DNA from: Ruminococcus sp.
Lineage (GTDB): Bacteria; Bacillota_A; Clostridia; Oscillospirales; Ruminococcaceae
Reading direction: 5' to 3'
DNA length: 64,000 nt
Assembly (NCBI RefSeq): GCF_016283395.1
Contig: NZ_JAEEMU010000034.1
Location: 124,001-188,000 of the forward strand
In this document: one piece after another, positions 42,638 through 51,800 of the stretch
How the letters are laid out: every line of letters begins with the position of its first letter
Numbering within the stretch: the first letter of the stretch is position 1
The notes under the pieces: model-generated
Databases searched by the model: none
Told to the model about the DNA's origin: nothing
Seen by the model: the letters and a program-made list of their open reading frames with translations, nothing else
Program-made: the position numbers and the translations under genes

Positions 42638-43674
42638 GAGATCTAAAGCTTGGCATACTTGACAGAGCAGATGATGATATCATTGATAGACTTGTTCCTT
42701 TTTCGTCAGATGACAAAAAGACTAAAAAGCGAATACTTGCAATGAGCGAGAAAAAATTAGCAGAATTACAGAGCGGTTCCGAAACAGCATCAAATGAAAT
42801 AAGCGTTCGCGGTGTTGAACAGTACCGCAGACCAATGTGGTACAAACCTTTGAGCATAGCAGCAGCTCTTGTATTCATGGTTGGCGGAGTAGGTATGTTC
42901 ACATTTCTGAACAGGACAAAGGGAAATCAGTTTAATGATCCCGATCAAAACAATGCTGCAGTTACAACAGAGGCAGTGACATCTGAAACAACCGAAGCTG
43001 ATACAACAGAAATGCAGACTACAGAAGCAGTGACAGAAGCAGTGACAGAGGTACAGTCTGCAATAAACAGTCATACATTTGAAGAAATGAAGAGCATTGC
43101 AGATGAGCTTTTGCCTTATTGGATCGAAGCGAGAAATCTATATTCTGAAGGATACTTTGAGAAGAACGGAGAACAGCTCAAGATCTGGTCATCGCATTTC
43201 AACAAGGAACTTATATACTACAAGTTAAAAGATACTCGTTTTACTTCATATGATGAACTTATCAATTATTATAGTACGTATTTTATTGATCCTGTAAGTA
43301 AGTTCTATTGCTATAAAATAGACGGTGATGATACTTCAGTACTTGAATATGACGAGAACATCCATGGTATGATCGAATACAAGGGAGAACTGTATGTACA
43401 TGAATATCTAACCCCTACCGTACCTGATTATTCAGCCGTAACACCTATTTCAGAAAAGTCATCTCAAGTCAGAGAGGATTCATTCGGCTGGGAGAGAGAT
43501 ACGATTTGCCAGCCCGGCGATGAATATCTTGGCGGCTCAGGCGAAATGGTGGCTATTCTGAAAATGGAATTCATGAAAGACGATGACGGTATATGGAAAA
43601 TAGCATCATGCCAAGCATCATCTACTGAAAAGGACACATTTTATGCTGAATCTGGCTCTTCGATAGAAGAATAG
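42634..43674 (+). CDS. Anti-sigma-like membrane protein, possibly cut short by UAG
   Basis: 346 residues. Cytoplasmic segment (1-70), one membrane helix (LSIAAALVFMVGGVGMFTFL, about 73-92), a Thr/Glu spacer (about 105-145) and an outer domain (SIADELLPYWIEARNLYSEG, YYSTYFIDPVSKFYCYKIDG). Start coupled to the sigma stop. The frame ends SSIEE followed by TAG but stays open in the same frame for another 88 codons (43675-43941), giving a protein-like extension. It is the likely partner of the sigma factor at 42065. Confidence 0.85.
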   Translation: MRDLKLGILDRADDDIIDRLVPFSSDDKKTKKRILAMSEKKLAELQSGSETASNEISVRGVEQYRRPMWYKPLSIAAALVFMVGGVGMFTFLNRTKGNQFNDPDQNNAAVTTEAVTSETTEADTTEMQTTEAVTEAVTEVQSAINSHTFEEMKSIADELLPYWIEARNLYSEGYFEKNGEQLKIWSSHFNKELIYYKLKDTRFTSYDELINYYSTYFIDPVSKFYCYKIDGDDTSVLEYDENIHGMIEYKGELYVHEYLTPTVPDYSAVTPISEKSSQVREDSFGWERDTICQPGDEYLGGSGEMVAILKMEFMKDDDGIWKIASCQASSTEKDTFYAESGSSIEE

Positions 43675-43941
43675 ATATCAGCAAAAACAAATACCGATTA
43701 TGATACCGTATATGATAAGGTTAAGGAGTATTTGAAAAACGAGTATGATTATTCAGGCATGGTATCATTCGATTTTACTGATCAGCTTTATGATGATACA
43801 GATATCGTTAATGATAACTATGTAAACAACAATAACTGGATATCTTGTACTTGCAGTGATCTTCTACATGACGGAGGTTGTCTGATACTTTTCCTTGATG
43901 AAAACGGAACAGTTTTCGCACAAAAAATAACACATTAACAT
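43675..43941 (+). pseudogene. In-frame extension behind the UAG of the anti-sigma gene
   Basis: Immediately after TAG 43672-43674 the same frame reads ISAKTNTDYDTVYDKVKEYL, then a soluble acidic segment ending VFAQKITH before TAA at 43936-43938. There is no ribosome site for independent translation. It reads as the original C-terminus of the outer domain, or as a fused neighbour. Confidence 0.6.
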
Positions 43942-43943
43942 CA

Positions 43944-43976
43944 GCTCTCCTTCGGCTAAGGTCGGGGGAGAGTTTT
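43944..43976 (+). terminator. Terminator of sigma pair 2
   Basis: CTCTCC / GGGGAGAG stem followed by TTTTATTTTG. Confidence 0.75.
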
Positions 43977-44152
43977 ATTTTGTCATAAACGAATACATTT
44001 TTCACTAAAAAACACGTTTTGTGCTGCATAAAACAAGTCTTATATTGTCAGAAAATTGATACAAATTGTCAATTGACGTAAAAAATAATGTTTGTTATAA
44101 TATATTATGATATTAAGGACATATGTCCGAAGGATATAGAGGTATGAGTTTT

Positions 44153-45514
44153 ATGAAAAAGATGAATTTGAAAATGGCAGCTGTTTTACCGCTTGCGGTT
44201 GTACTTGTAGGCTGCGGAAGAGTGACTATCGACCCTAACGACTATCTTGAAGTAGAGTTTGAGGGAATGGATTCCATCGCAACGGCTGATTACAGCATCG
44301 ACTATGAGAAAATGGTCACTGATAACCTGAAAGCATTCGACATTAAGAGCAAGAAAGACGAAAAGGCTATTGAAAAAGCAGCCAGAAAGCTTGAGAAGTA
44401 TCTCGGCGGCGAGCTTGACAACACAAGAAAGCTTTCAAACGGCGATACTATAACATTTGAGTGGAACGATGACAAGGTTGAGAGACTTGAGAAGAAGTAC
44501 AATATCAAGTTAAAGATCAGTGATAAGACTATCGAGGTCAAGGATCTTGAAGTTCCAAAGGAATTTGATCCTTTTGAGTATCTTGATATCGAGTATTCAG
44601 GCGTTGGTGATAACAGTGTCATGTCTCTCAAGGTAGACGGTGATCTCCCTGTAAACCTCGGTTTTGATGCTGATAAGAAATACGGCGTAAAGAACGGCGA
44701 TAAGGTAACAGTTACTTTCGGACCTTCATATTACGATGAAGATGATATAATGGATGCCTGCTTTAAAAAGGGATACAAGCCGACTCAGATAAAGAAGGAG
44801 ATCAAGGTCGAAGGCGTACCTTCATATGTTGAAAAGATAGATGATATCGAAAAGGCATCTTACGACAGAATGGAGAAGTATGCGCTTGACAGCTTCAATG
44901 AGCTTGCTGACAAGTGGACTGACAAGACACTTGTTGATGTAAGCTTTGAGGGCGTTGATATGTATATCCCGAAGGAGACAGGATACTTCACACCTCATAA
45001 TATAGTATGCTACGTATACAAGGTAACAGCAAAGAATCCTGAGGCAGCTAAGGAAGAGGAAAAGAAGGAAGAAGCAACAGAGGCTGAAAAGACAACTGCT
45101 GCTGAGGAAGCTACCACAAGGGCTGAGGAGAAAAAGGAAGAGGCAACTACAACAGCTGCTGACGATAAGAAGAAGGAAGAAGCTGCAACAACTACCAAGT
45201 CCGAGGACAAGGAAAAGACTACCGAAGCCAAGAAAGACGACAAAAAGTCAGATAAGAAGGACGATAATACATTCACATATTATTACTACACTCTCTTCGA
45301 GAACGTTATAACACCTGATAACGGCAAGGGAAGCGATTTCAGCGGAATTACCATAGAAGTTCCCGACAGCAATGTATTCTTCGGCGATATATACGGCGAA
45401 GGCTTCAAGAAGGGGAATGTCATCTTTGACGGATTTGAGACACTTGATAAGCTCAGAGATTACTTCAAGGAAAACTACGAAGGCGCAAAGTTCGAGACAA
45501 ATATCAAAAAGTGA
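44153..45514 (+). CDS. Large Lys/Glu-rich surface lipoprotein
   Basis: 453 residues; ATG 44153 or the in-frame ATG 44144 (AAGGA at nine bases) both give a lipoprotein signal with lipobox LVGC. Two similar beta-rich domains are visible (DYLEVEFEGMDSIATADYSI and EYLDIEYSGVGDNSVMSLKV, each ending in a DTITFEW or DKVTVTF strand), followed by a third, partial one. A highly charged linker (about 315-385, repeats of KKEEAT/TTAAE) and a C-terminal domain (FTYYYYTLFENVITPDNGKG) follow. Probably an extracellular adhesion or sensing lipoprotein; no catalytic motif. Not recognised beyond that. Confidence 0.82.
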   Translation: MKKMNLKMAAVLPLAVVLVGCGRVTIDPNDYLEVEFEGMDSIATADYSIDYEKMVTDNLKAFDIKSKKDEKAIEKAARKLEKYLGGELDNTRKLSNGDTITFEWNDDKVERLEKKYNIKLKISDKTIEVKDLEVPKEFDPFEYLDIEYSGVGDNSVMSLKVDGDLPVNLGFDADKKYGVKNGDKVTVTFGPSYYDEDDIMDACFKKGYKPTQIKKEIKVEGVPSYVEKIDDIEKASYDRMEKYALDSFNELADKWTDKTLVDVSFEGVDMYIPKETGYFTPHNIVCYVYKVTAKNPEAAKEEEKKEEATEAEKTTAAEEATTRAEEKKEEATTTAADDKKKEEAATTTKSEDKEKTTEAKKDDKKSDKKDDNTFTYYYYTLFENVITPDNGKGSDFSGITIEVPDSNVFFGDIYGEGFKKGNVIFDGFETLDKLRDYFKENYEGAKFETNIKK

Positions 45515-45522
45515 TATATCAT

Positions 45523-45557
45523 GAAAATACCCGATAAATATATCGGGTGTTTTTTTG
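45523..45557 (+). terminator. Intrinsic terminator
   Basis: ACCCGATAAATATATCGGGTGTTTTTTTG directly after the lipoprotein stop. Confidence 0.9.
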
Positions 45558-45630
45558 TCAGTATATTGAGGAAAAATGTCTCAATCTGTCTGTATTATAC
45601 GATTATAGTATATAGGGGCATAATACTCTG

Positions 45631-45687
45631 AAAAAACAACAATCCCCTTCAGCACAGTCGGAGAAATTAAAACTGCGCCAAAGGGGA
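45631..45687 (-). terminator. Terminator of the dockerin gene
   Basis: On minus, CCCCTTTGGCGCAG and CTGTGCTGAAGGGG can pair, followed by a run of T (TTGTTGTTTTTTC). Confidence 0.75.
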
Positions 45688-45720
45688 GTGTATCAAGGAA
45701 TGTGGGATATGATGATAGCT

Positions 45721-47442
45721 TTATTCATTATACAGAAGTGATATCTGTATTGCGAGAGCGTCATTAAGCGTAACGCCGTCATTATTGCCAGTAACATCGG
45801 CATTTATCTTGCCCTGTTCAGTGAGCTCGTATTTGTTTGGATTTGCCAGAGACTGCATTATTATAACAGTATCCGAAAGATCCTTACCGCCGTCGATATT
45901 GGCATCGCCTTCAACTGTTGAAACAGGTTCTTCTTCGAGCTCTTCATCAAAATCATACAGCTTTACCTTTAAAGGCTTGAATTCTGAAGTATCAGTAACT
46001 TCGTCCTTTTCGGGCTGTCTTACGATAGTGAATTTTCCTGCTTCGTCCTCAGGAGTATGATAGTTTGTTGCGCTGTACCAGCCGAAGTAAGAATCATATT
46101 CAAACCAGCCTGATATGTTGATATGAGTGCCTATCTTGAGCTCATCAAGCCCGGGGTTATTTGTCATGAAAGCGAACTTGTATCCGCCCTCAACTGTGAA
46201 TATATCATCGTATTCTATACCTATTATTTTAACGTCTTCTAACTCAGGGGCATACTGTATCATGTGATCAGCACAAAGTCTTTTATCTATGACCTTGCGC
46301 TTGCTAAAATCTTTCTGTATCTCCATTTTAGCATATTGCTCGTAATCTCCGCTTGCGGAAATGAGCTCATAATCACCTGTGAATGCATAGAATTCATCTG
46401 TATTTGCGAAGTAGTGGAAAAATCCCGAAACTCTTATAACATCGCCTCTGCCAAGCTCATACGGATCATGTTCGGCCGTGCTAAAGCCCCATCTTGTTCC
46501 GTCCTCGGCAACGATGATAAATGAATCTACTTCCTTTACGGTTATCTCCTTATTGAACTTATAGAGAGTATAATCGTAATAATGTACGGGATACTTGCCT
46601 TCCGGCTGTTTCTCCTCGAAAATGTATCTCATTTCGGCAGCTGTAGTTGTGGTAGTGGTAGGACAAGTAGTTATATCGTTGACGTTAGTGGTAGTAGTAA
46701 CGATCTCTGTCTCTTCGACCCAGTTACCATCCTCGTCTTCATAACCGCCGTATCCGTTATAGCCAATCACGTAGTCGCAGAGACCCATATAGCTGTCAAC
46801 GTTGTAGAACATATCGGTATCCTTATCGTAAGCATATTCCCCCTCAAGGCTTATGCAGTTGTTCTTTTTGAACATATCGGTGTAATTTTGCAGACCGCTG
46901 CTTACGTAAATTTTCATACCGTTATCGACAGTGATAGTATCCTTATCTGCCTCGATAACATAGGTTCCGTATGAGCCGAACTCGATATGCGGCATTTCAG
47001 CTATCTTTGCTTCGAGCTCCTTGTCCTGCTTTGTTTCACTCTGAACGAGCTTTATATTAGCTGTGCAGTTGAGGTAGAGATCCTGAGCCTCGCTGTATGC
47101 AAACTCGCCTGAGATGCTTATCTTGTTGCCCTTCTGGAACATACCTGTATAGAGCTTATTTTCGCCGCTGTTAATATAGAGCTTTTTGCCGTCATCAAGA
47201 GTGATGACTTCGTATGACGCGTCAACTACTTCAGCGCAATCGTAATCAAGCTCTACTCTCGGGAGCACGATACCGCTTGACGGTTGTGGTTCAGCGTTCG
47301 GATCCGGAGGATCAATACCTATCGCAACTATGATAGAAGGTCCATTCGGAGCGGCGTTTGCTGAAAGAGCAGAAGTATTGAGCTGTGGAGCGACTGCCAT
47401 TGCGCACGAGAGCACAGCGGCTAAACTTCTTTTGATGTTCAT
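45721..47442 (-). CDS. Secreted repeat-domain protein with C-terminal dockerin
   Basis: 573 residues from ATG 47442 (AAGGAGGTATTTAC upstream). Signal peptide (1-32, ending ALSANAAP). Then four related beta domains of about 75 residues each, built as a strand pair VITLDDGKKLYINSG, a turn YTGMFQKGNKISISGEFAY and a closing strand. These lie at about 45-115, 145-215, 275-345 and 370-440. The C-terminal dockerin (about 510-573; GDANIDGGKDLSDTVIIMQS, DVTGNNDGVTLNDALAIQIS) is type I. It is divergent from an ECF sigma/anti-sigma pair whose outer domain carries the same beta unit. Probably a cellulosome-attached binding protein. Confidence 0.88.
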   Translation of the reverse strand: MNIKRSLAAVLSCAMAVAPQLNTSALSANAAPNGPSIIVAIGIDPPDPNAEPQPSSGIVLPRVELDYDCAEVVDASYEVITLDDGKKLYINSGENKLYTGMFQKGNKISISGEFAYSEAQDLYLNCTANIKLVQSETKQDKELEAKIAEMPHIEFGSYGTYVIEADKDTITVDNGMKIYVSSGLQNYTDMFKKNNCISLEGEYAYDKDTDMFYNVDSYMGLCDYVIGYNGYGGYEDEDGNWVEETEIVTTTTNVNDITTCPTTTTTTAAEMRYIFEEKQPEGKYPVHYYDYTLYKFNKEITVKEVDSFIIVAEDGTRWGFSTAEHDPYELGRGDVIRVSGFFHYFANTDEFYAFTGDYELISASGDYEQYAKMEIQKDFSKRKVIDKRLCADHMIQYAPELEDVKIIGIEYDDIFTVEGGYKFAFMTNNPGLDELKIGTHINISGWFEYDSYFGWYSATNYHTPEDEAGKFTIVRQPEKDEVTDTSEFKPLKVKLYDFDEELEEEPVSTVEGDANIDGGKDLSDTVIIMQSLANPNKYELTEQGKINADVTGNNDGVTLNDALAIQISLLYNE

Positions 47443-47932
47443 TGTAAATACCTCCTTATGAACGTGGTAGTAATATGCTGACATGATCTGAAAATATCAT
47501 GCCTGCACGGGGGGAGTGTTTTGAGAGCGTCCTCTCAAAAAATATCTATAGATAAGAAATGCGGTTTTAAAACCTTTACACTTATTAGTCTGAGAAAAAT
47601 GAAAAAACACTCACCTTTTTTCAAAAAAATTTTTCGGATTTTTTAAAAAGTGTGTAAAACAAGGTATATAGGCATTTAAGGAAAGGTGCCGAACAAAATA
47701 AGCCGTTAGCCTTTAGGCATTAGCCGTTAGCCGAAGGTGTTCGCTTACGCTCACATTATTTAAATTATTCGCCGAAGGCGACACATTGGCTAAAAGCTAA
47801 GGGCTAACGGCTAAAGGCTAAATTACACAGTAACTTCAATAGTTTAAAATAAAAAATATATTTGAAAGGTGAGTGTATTTTAAAAAAAATGAGACTAATA
47901 TATAAATGGTATAATGTATAGGAGGCAGTAGC
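47443..47932. other. Divergent intergenic region with dispersed repeat
   Basis: Holds a stem after 47517 (TTGAGAG / CTCTCAA), AT-rich promoter-like DNA, and at 47702-47822 an inverted-repeat unit built of (A)TTAGCCGTTAGCC and GGCTAACGGCTAAAGGCTAA. A related tract occurs at 61173-61200. Confidence 0.6.
47702..47822. repeat. GGCTAA-rich imperfect palindrome
   Basis: The left arm carries three TTAGCC/TTAGGC units and the right arm the matching GGCTAA units. They pair over about 40 bp, with a central GCCGAAGG...CGCCGAAGGCG segment. It resembles a dispersed intergenic repeat; its TTAGCCTTTAGCCGTTAGC core is also present near 61185. Confidence 0.75.
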
Positions 47933-48676
47933 GTGAGTTTATTTATAAAAAACGAGATCGCCTTTCACGGAAAAGATCTGAAAATATACAGCGTCGGTGC
48001 TGCCATGTATCGTGATGCTTTTGCTGCTGTACAGGATATATTATTGCAGTCAGGCTGTCTTACAGTCTTTGAACAGCTTTTTGAAGCCACAGCAGTAGAC
48101 AGGATAAAGAGCGATAAAGGCGCGAACAATTACGACAGATTTATGAAAGGTGACAATGACGGAATGACTGAGCTTATCCGCGAGTACAAGGACGGTCTTT
48201 CATTATATATTAACAGCATGGTACGCAATATCTGTGAAGCAGAGGAGCTTATGGAGGAGACGTTTGTCGAGCTTATAATGAAAAAGCCTAAGTATTCGGG
48301 AAAAAGCTCCTTCAAGACATGGCTTTATGCTATCGGCAGAAATATTACATATGATTATCTGAAAAAACGTTCAAAGAATTATGATCTTCCCATAGATGAG
48401 CTGTATGAAGTTTCAGATGAGGAAAATCTTGAAAAGTCATACATACAGCGCGAGCAGAATATAGCTTTATACAGAGCACTCAGCAAAGTAAACACGGATT
48501 ACGGACAGGCATTGCATCTTGTATATATCGAGGGGCTTAGCATAAAGGAAGCTGCTCAGGTAATGAAAAAGACCAAAAAACAGGTCGAAAATCTTGTCTG
48601 CCGCGGAAAAAAGGCTATGAAAGCGCAGCTTGAGAAGGAGGGCTTTGTCTATGAAGGATTATATTCAGGTAAGTGA
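47933..48676 (+). CDS. Sigma-70 family factor with unusual N-terminal extension (pair 3)
   Basis: 247 residues from GTG 47933 (GGAGG upstream). Residues 1-60 (FIKNEIAFHGKDLKIYSVGA, DILLQSGCLTVFEQLF) have no counterpart in ordinary ECF factors. Region 2 follows (MTELIREYKDGLSLYINSMV, CEAEELMEETFVELIMKKPK, SFKTWLYAIGRNITYDYL), then region 4 (QALHLVYIEGLSIKEAAQVM, KTKKQVENLVCRGKKAM). The C-terminus overlaps the anti-sigma start. The extension might receive a signal or hold the anti-sigma factor. Confidence 0.88.
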   Translation: MSLFIKNEIAFHGKDLKIYSVGAAMYRDAFAAVQDILLQSGCLTVFEQLFEATAVDRIKSDKGANNYDRFMKGDNDGMTELIREYKDGLSLYINSMVRNICEAEELMEETFVELIMKKPKYSGKSSFKTWLYAIGRNITYDYLKKRSKNYDLPIDELYEVSDEENLEKSYIQREQNIALYRALSKVNTDYGQALHLVYIEGLSIKEAAQVMKKTKKQVENLVCRGKKAMKAQLEKEGFVYEGLYSGK

Positions 48677-49703
48677 AAGCGTCTTTCGCAAAGCTGAGGA
48701 GCGCATGGCTGAGAAGAAACGCCGCTCAATGAAAATAAAGCGCAATACATTAGCTGCAACAAGTGCGGCTGCTGTGCTTGTGGTTGTGTGTATGCAGAAT
48801 GAGAGTATCAGCAATGCAATAAAGTCGATACCTAAGTTCGTAAGCAGTGTATGGACAGGTGAAGAGCCTACAACTACACAGATCACTACGCAGCCTGTTA
48901 CAACAACTGCTGTACATACCACAACATCGGAAATAACCACCGAGACTACTACAGAAACAGAAACGACAACTACTACCGAGACTGTTACTGCCGAACCTGT
49001 TACCGAACCAGCGACAACTACAGTTACAGAGCCTACTGATAATATGAAGAAGGTATACATGGTAGGTTTGGATACGAGGGTAGTTGAAGCAGATTATGAT
49101 ACCGTTACACTCAGCAACGGCTACAAGGTAAGCTTCATATACGGAGAATACGACCTTAGAGGCTTGTTCAAGGTCGATGACATAATATTCTACAGGTGCA
49201 GCTTTGCATACGATCAGAGCAGGAATATCTACTATTATCTTGACGGCTATTTTGAAGCCGAGCAGAGAACTATAGAGTCATCTGATGAAAACGGAGAGCC
49301 TGTTACCGAGGAGTTCAGAGGAGCTCCTATACCTGCCCCCGAGCCCGAAAACAAAGAAAAAGAGCTGCGTCAGCTGAAATACGATGATTCTGTACCTGCA
49401 CTTGATTATGCGGATATACTTGCTGATCCGTCAATGCTGACATCAGGCGAAGGATATGATGATATGCCTATCATAAAGATAAAGGTGACAGGACTGAAAA
49501 TAGCAGAAGCTGACGGTTACAATAAGAGATCAGAGGACGGCAGGAACTGGTACTTGTATTCAAATCTTACAGAAGGCATGGAAAATGAAGATGTATATAA
49601 TTTGAAAGAAGGCGATGTGATAGACATGGTCGGATTTTTCAGATATTATAAAGATGAGGATACGTTAGATGCCAGTGATATCTATATCCAGAAGGTAAAC
49701 TGA
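48651..49703 (+). CDS. Anti-sigma-like membrane protein sharing outer domain with dockerin protein
   Basis: 350 residues; ATG 48651 behind AAGGAGGG, inside the end of the sigma gene. Cytoplasmic basic segment (1-35), one membrane helix (LAATSAAAVLVVVCMQ), a Thr/Glu spacer (about 75-130), then two beta domains (VEADYDTVTLSNGYKVSFIY with LRGLFKVDDIIFYRCSFAYD; and ITGLKIAEADGYNKR-type with LKEGDVIDMVGFFRYYKDED). These match the repeat unit of the secreted dockerin protein encoded divergently at 45721. Likely senses the same polymer or partner and releases the sigma factor. Confidence 0.85.
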   Translation: MKDYIQVSESVFRKAEERMAEKKRRSMKIKRNTLAATSAAAVLVVVCMQNESISNAIKSIPKFVSSVWTGEEPTTTQITTQPVTTTAVHTTTSEITTETTTETETTTTTETVTAEPVTEPATTTVTEPTDNMKKVYMVGLDTRVVEADYDTVTLSNGYKVSFIYGEYDLRGLFKVDDIIFYRCSFAYDQSRNIYYYLDGYFEAEQRTIESSDENGEPVTEEFRGAPIPAPEPENKEKELRQLKYDDSVPALDYADILADPSMLTSGEGYDDMPIIKIKVTGLKIAEADGYNKRSEDGRNWYLYSNLTEGMENEDVYNLKEGDVIDMVGFFRYYKDEDTLDASDIYIQKVN

Positions 49704-49727
49704 TACTACGGGGCAAGCTATAACAAT

Positions 49728-49766
49728 AAAAGGCAGCTGTTTTCAAGAAGCAGCCGCCTTTTTCAT
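49728..49766. terminator. Terminator between convergent genes
   Basis: AAAAGGCAGCTG / AGCAGCCGCCTTTTT stem with T run, between the anti-sigma gene and nifU. Confidence 0.85.
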
Positions 49767-49784
49767 TTTATAACGAAATAAGTT

Positions 49785-50201
49785 TTATTCCTCGGGCTCT
49801 TTTATCTCGCCGACTATCGGAATAGGATCAATGCCCTGACGGGTATAATAATCGGAAAGAGCTGAACGAACAGCCTGTTCTGCAAGGACTGAACAGTGTA
49901 TCTTTACAGCTGGGAGACCGTCAAGTGCCTCAACAACTGCCTGATTTGTCAGCTTGAGCGCATCGTCTATGGACTTGCCCTTGATAAGCTCTGTTGCCAT
50001 TGATGAAGTTGCAACAGCTGCACCGCAGCCAAATGTTTTGAACTTGGCATCTGTGATTATATTGTCGTCGATTTTTAGATACATTTTCATGATATCTCCG
50101 CACTTGGCATTGCCTATCTCGCCAACACCGTCTGCATCCTCTATTTCACCGACATTTCTCGGATTTGAGAAATGGTCGAGCACTTTTTCACTGTATAACA
50201 T
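49785..50201 (-). CDS. nifU: Iron-sulfur cluster scaffold NifU/IscU
   Basis: 138 residues. The three cluster-binding cysteines are visible in GNAKCGDIMKMYLK, FKTFGCGAAVATSSM and AVKIHCSVLAEQAV. YSEKVLDHFSNPRNVGEIED is the family start. It receives sulfur from the cysteine desulfurase encoded immediately upstream (gap 12 bp) and hands Fe-S clusters to apo-proteins such as the many ferredoxin-type enzymes in this window. Confidence 0.95.
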   Translation of the reverse strand: MLYSEKVLDHFSNPRNVGEIEDADGVGEIGNAKCGDIMKMYLKIDDNIITDAKFKTFGCGAAVATSSMATELIKGKSIDDALKLTNQAVVEALDGLPAVKIHCSVLAEQAVRSALSDYYTRQGIDPIPIVGEIKEPEE

Positions 50202-50213
50202 ATTTTTACTCCT

Positions 50214-51404
50214 TTATGCGTATTTTTGACCTTTCATCATTTTTTCCCATACTGGCGACATTGAACGAAGTCTGTCAACGACCTTGGGAATAACTTCAAG
50301 AATATAGTCCACGTCCTCATCTGTTACATTTTCCTCAATGGAAAGTCTCAGCGAACCGTGTGCAACTGCGTGTTCAAGACCTATAGACAACAATACGTGT
50401 GACGGATCAAGAGAGCCTGATGTACAAGCTGAACCCGAAGAAGCACATATACCGTTCATATCCAGCAGAAGCAGCAGCGACTCACCCTCGATACCCTCAA
50501 TTGAGATATTGAGATTTCCCGGCAGACGTTTGTCCCTGTCACCGTTAAGGCGTGTATAGGGGAGCTTCAGTATGCCGTCAATAAGTCTGTTCCTGCGAGG
50601 AATTATAACTGCATTTTTACCAGCGATATCGTGGGTAGCAGCTTCGATAGCCACACCGAGACCAACAATTGCAGGAACATTTTCCGTACCTGCACGTTTT
50701 CCGCGTTCCTGACCGCCGCCGTGAACAAAATTCGGAAGTGCGATACCCTTGCGGACATAAAGAGCACCGATTCCTTTTTGTGCGTGTATCTTGTGTCCCG
50801 AAAGTGAAAGCATATCAATGCCCTGCTTATGCACATCTATATCAATGTGACCCACAGCCTGAACAGCGTCCGTGTGGAACAGTACGCCCTTTTCGTGGCA
50901 TATGGCTGCTATCTCGTCAATAGGCTGGATAGTACCTATTTCGTTATTGGCATACATTATTGTGACGAGTGCAGTATCCTCGCGTATTGCCTTGCGAATG
51001 TCCTCGGGATCTAAAAGTCCCTTGTCGTTTACAGGGATATAAGTCACCTCAAAGCCGTGCTTTTCGAGGTATTCACAGGTGTGCAGAACAGCGTGATGCT
51101 CGAAAACGGAAGTTATGACGTGCTTCTTTCCCTTCTTAGCCATAAGCTCAGCAGTACCCTTTATAGCCCAGTTATCGGACTCAGAACCGCAGCTTGTGAA
51201 GTATATCTCCCTCGGTTCTGCACCGAGAGCTTTTGCCACCTTTTCACGCGCAGTCTCAACAGCTTTCTGAGCTTCTCTGCCAAGCTTGTAAATGCTTGAA
51301 GCATTTCCGTAGCCTTCACGGAAGTGGGGAAGCATAGCTGTGAGAACTTCCTCAGAAACAGCTGTAGTTGCAGCATTATCGGCGTATATGAATCTTTTTT
51401 CCAT
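50214..51404 (-). CDS. nifS: Cysteine desulfurase, NifS/IscS type
   Basis: 396 residues; TGGAGGAATAC before ATG 51404. PLP-enzyme with [14 protein letters not shown], the PLP lysine in [13 protein letters not shown] and the mobile active-site cysteine loop [18 protein letters not shown]. It converts cysteine to alanine plus enzyme-bound persulfide for NifU. It is first in the two-gene operon nifS-nifU and has its own promoter (51453-51481). Confidence 0.95.
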   Translation of the reverse strand: MEKRFIYADNAATTAVSEEVLTAMLPHFREGYGNASSIYKLGREAQKAVETAREKVAKALGAEPREIYFTSCGSESDNWAIKGTAELMAKKGKKHVITSVFEHHAVLHTCEYLEKHGFEVTYIPVNDKGLLDPEDIRKAIREDTALVTIMYANNEIGTIQPIDEIAAICHEKGVLFHTDAVQAVGHIDIDVHKQGIDMLSLSGHKIHAQKGIGALYVRKGIALPNFVHGGGQERGKRAGTENVPAIVGLGVAIEAATHDIAGKNAVIIPRRNRLIDGILKLPYTRLNGDRDKRLPGNLNISIEGIEGESLLLLLDMNGICASSGSACTSGSLDPSHVLLSIGLEHAVAHGSLRLSIEENVTDEDVDYILEVIPKVVDRLRSMSPVWEKMMKGQKYA

Positions 51405-51452
51405 TGTATTCCTCCATATATAGTATATAGATATATCCTATCAACATACTAT

Positions 51453-51481
51453 ATTATAGCACAAGGCTTTACAAATGTCAA
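51453..51481 (-). promoter_or_regulatory. Promoter of nifS-nifU
   Basis: On minus, TTGACA (complement of 51476-51481), a 17-base spacer and TATAAT (complement of 51453-51458). Confidence 0.8.
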
Positions 51482-51534
51482 GCTAAATACTAAAAAAATT
51501 GCTGTGCCTAACTGTGGTATTCATACAGAAGCTT

Positions 51535-51756
51535 ATATTTATTTATCGGTGAAAACCTTTCTGAGGAAAGGTTCTTCCCCGAACCCCTTTCCAAAGACTT
51601 TTATCTGATTTTTTCCCAGATAGGGCGCGTATGATAATAAAAAAGACCTGTAAGAATACAGGTCGCGCCCTATCTGGAAAAAAATAAAAACAGAAGTTTT
51701 CGGGAGAGAGTTTGAGAGAAGCCCCTTTTTCAAAAGGGGTTCTCTCAATAATTAGT
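51535..51756. repeat. Nested inverted repeats, dispersed terminator-type element
   Basis: ATAGGGCGCG (51622-51631) and CGCGCCCTAT (51664-51673) belong to arms that extend on both sides through CCAGATAGGGCGCG / CGCGCCCTATCTGG and flanking T/A runs. They enclose a smaller hairpin ACCTGT / ACAGGT. Outside, AAAACCTTTCTGAGG at 51543 and GAGAGAAGCCCC / GGGGTTCTCTC at 51715-51747 form further stems. It ends in T runs on both strands, so it can terminate from either side. Confidence 0.75.
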
Positions 51757-51800
51757 ATAAAAGTATCTATATCAGTATGACAGTTAAGTACAATTTATTT

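Noticed and set aside
51539..51748. 69-codon minus ORF within the nested inverted repeat
   Set aside because: It covers palindromic terminator-like DNA; no start signal and the frame merely reflects the repeats.
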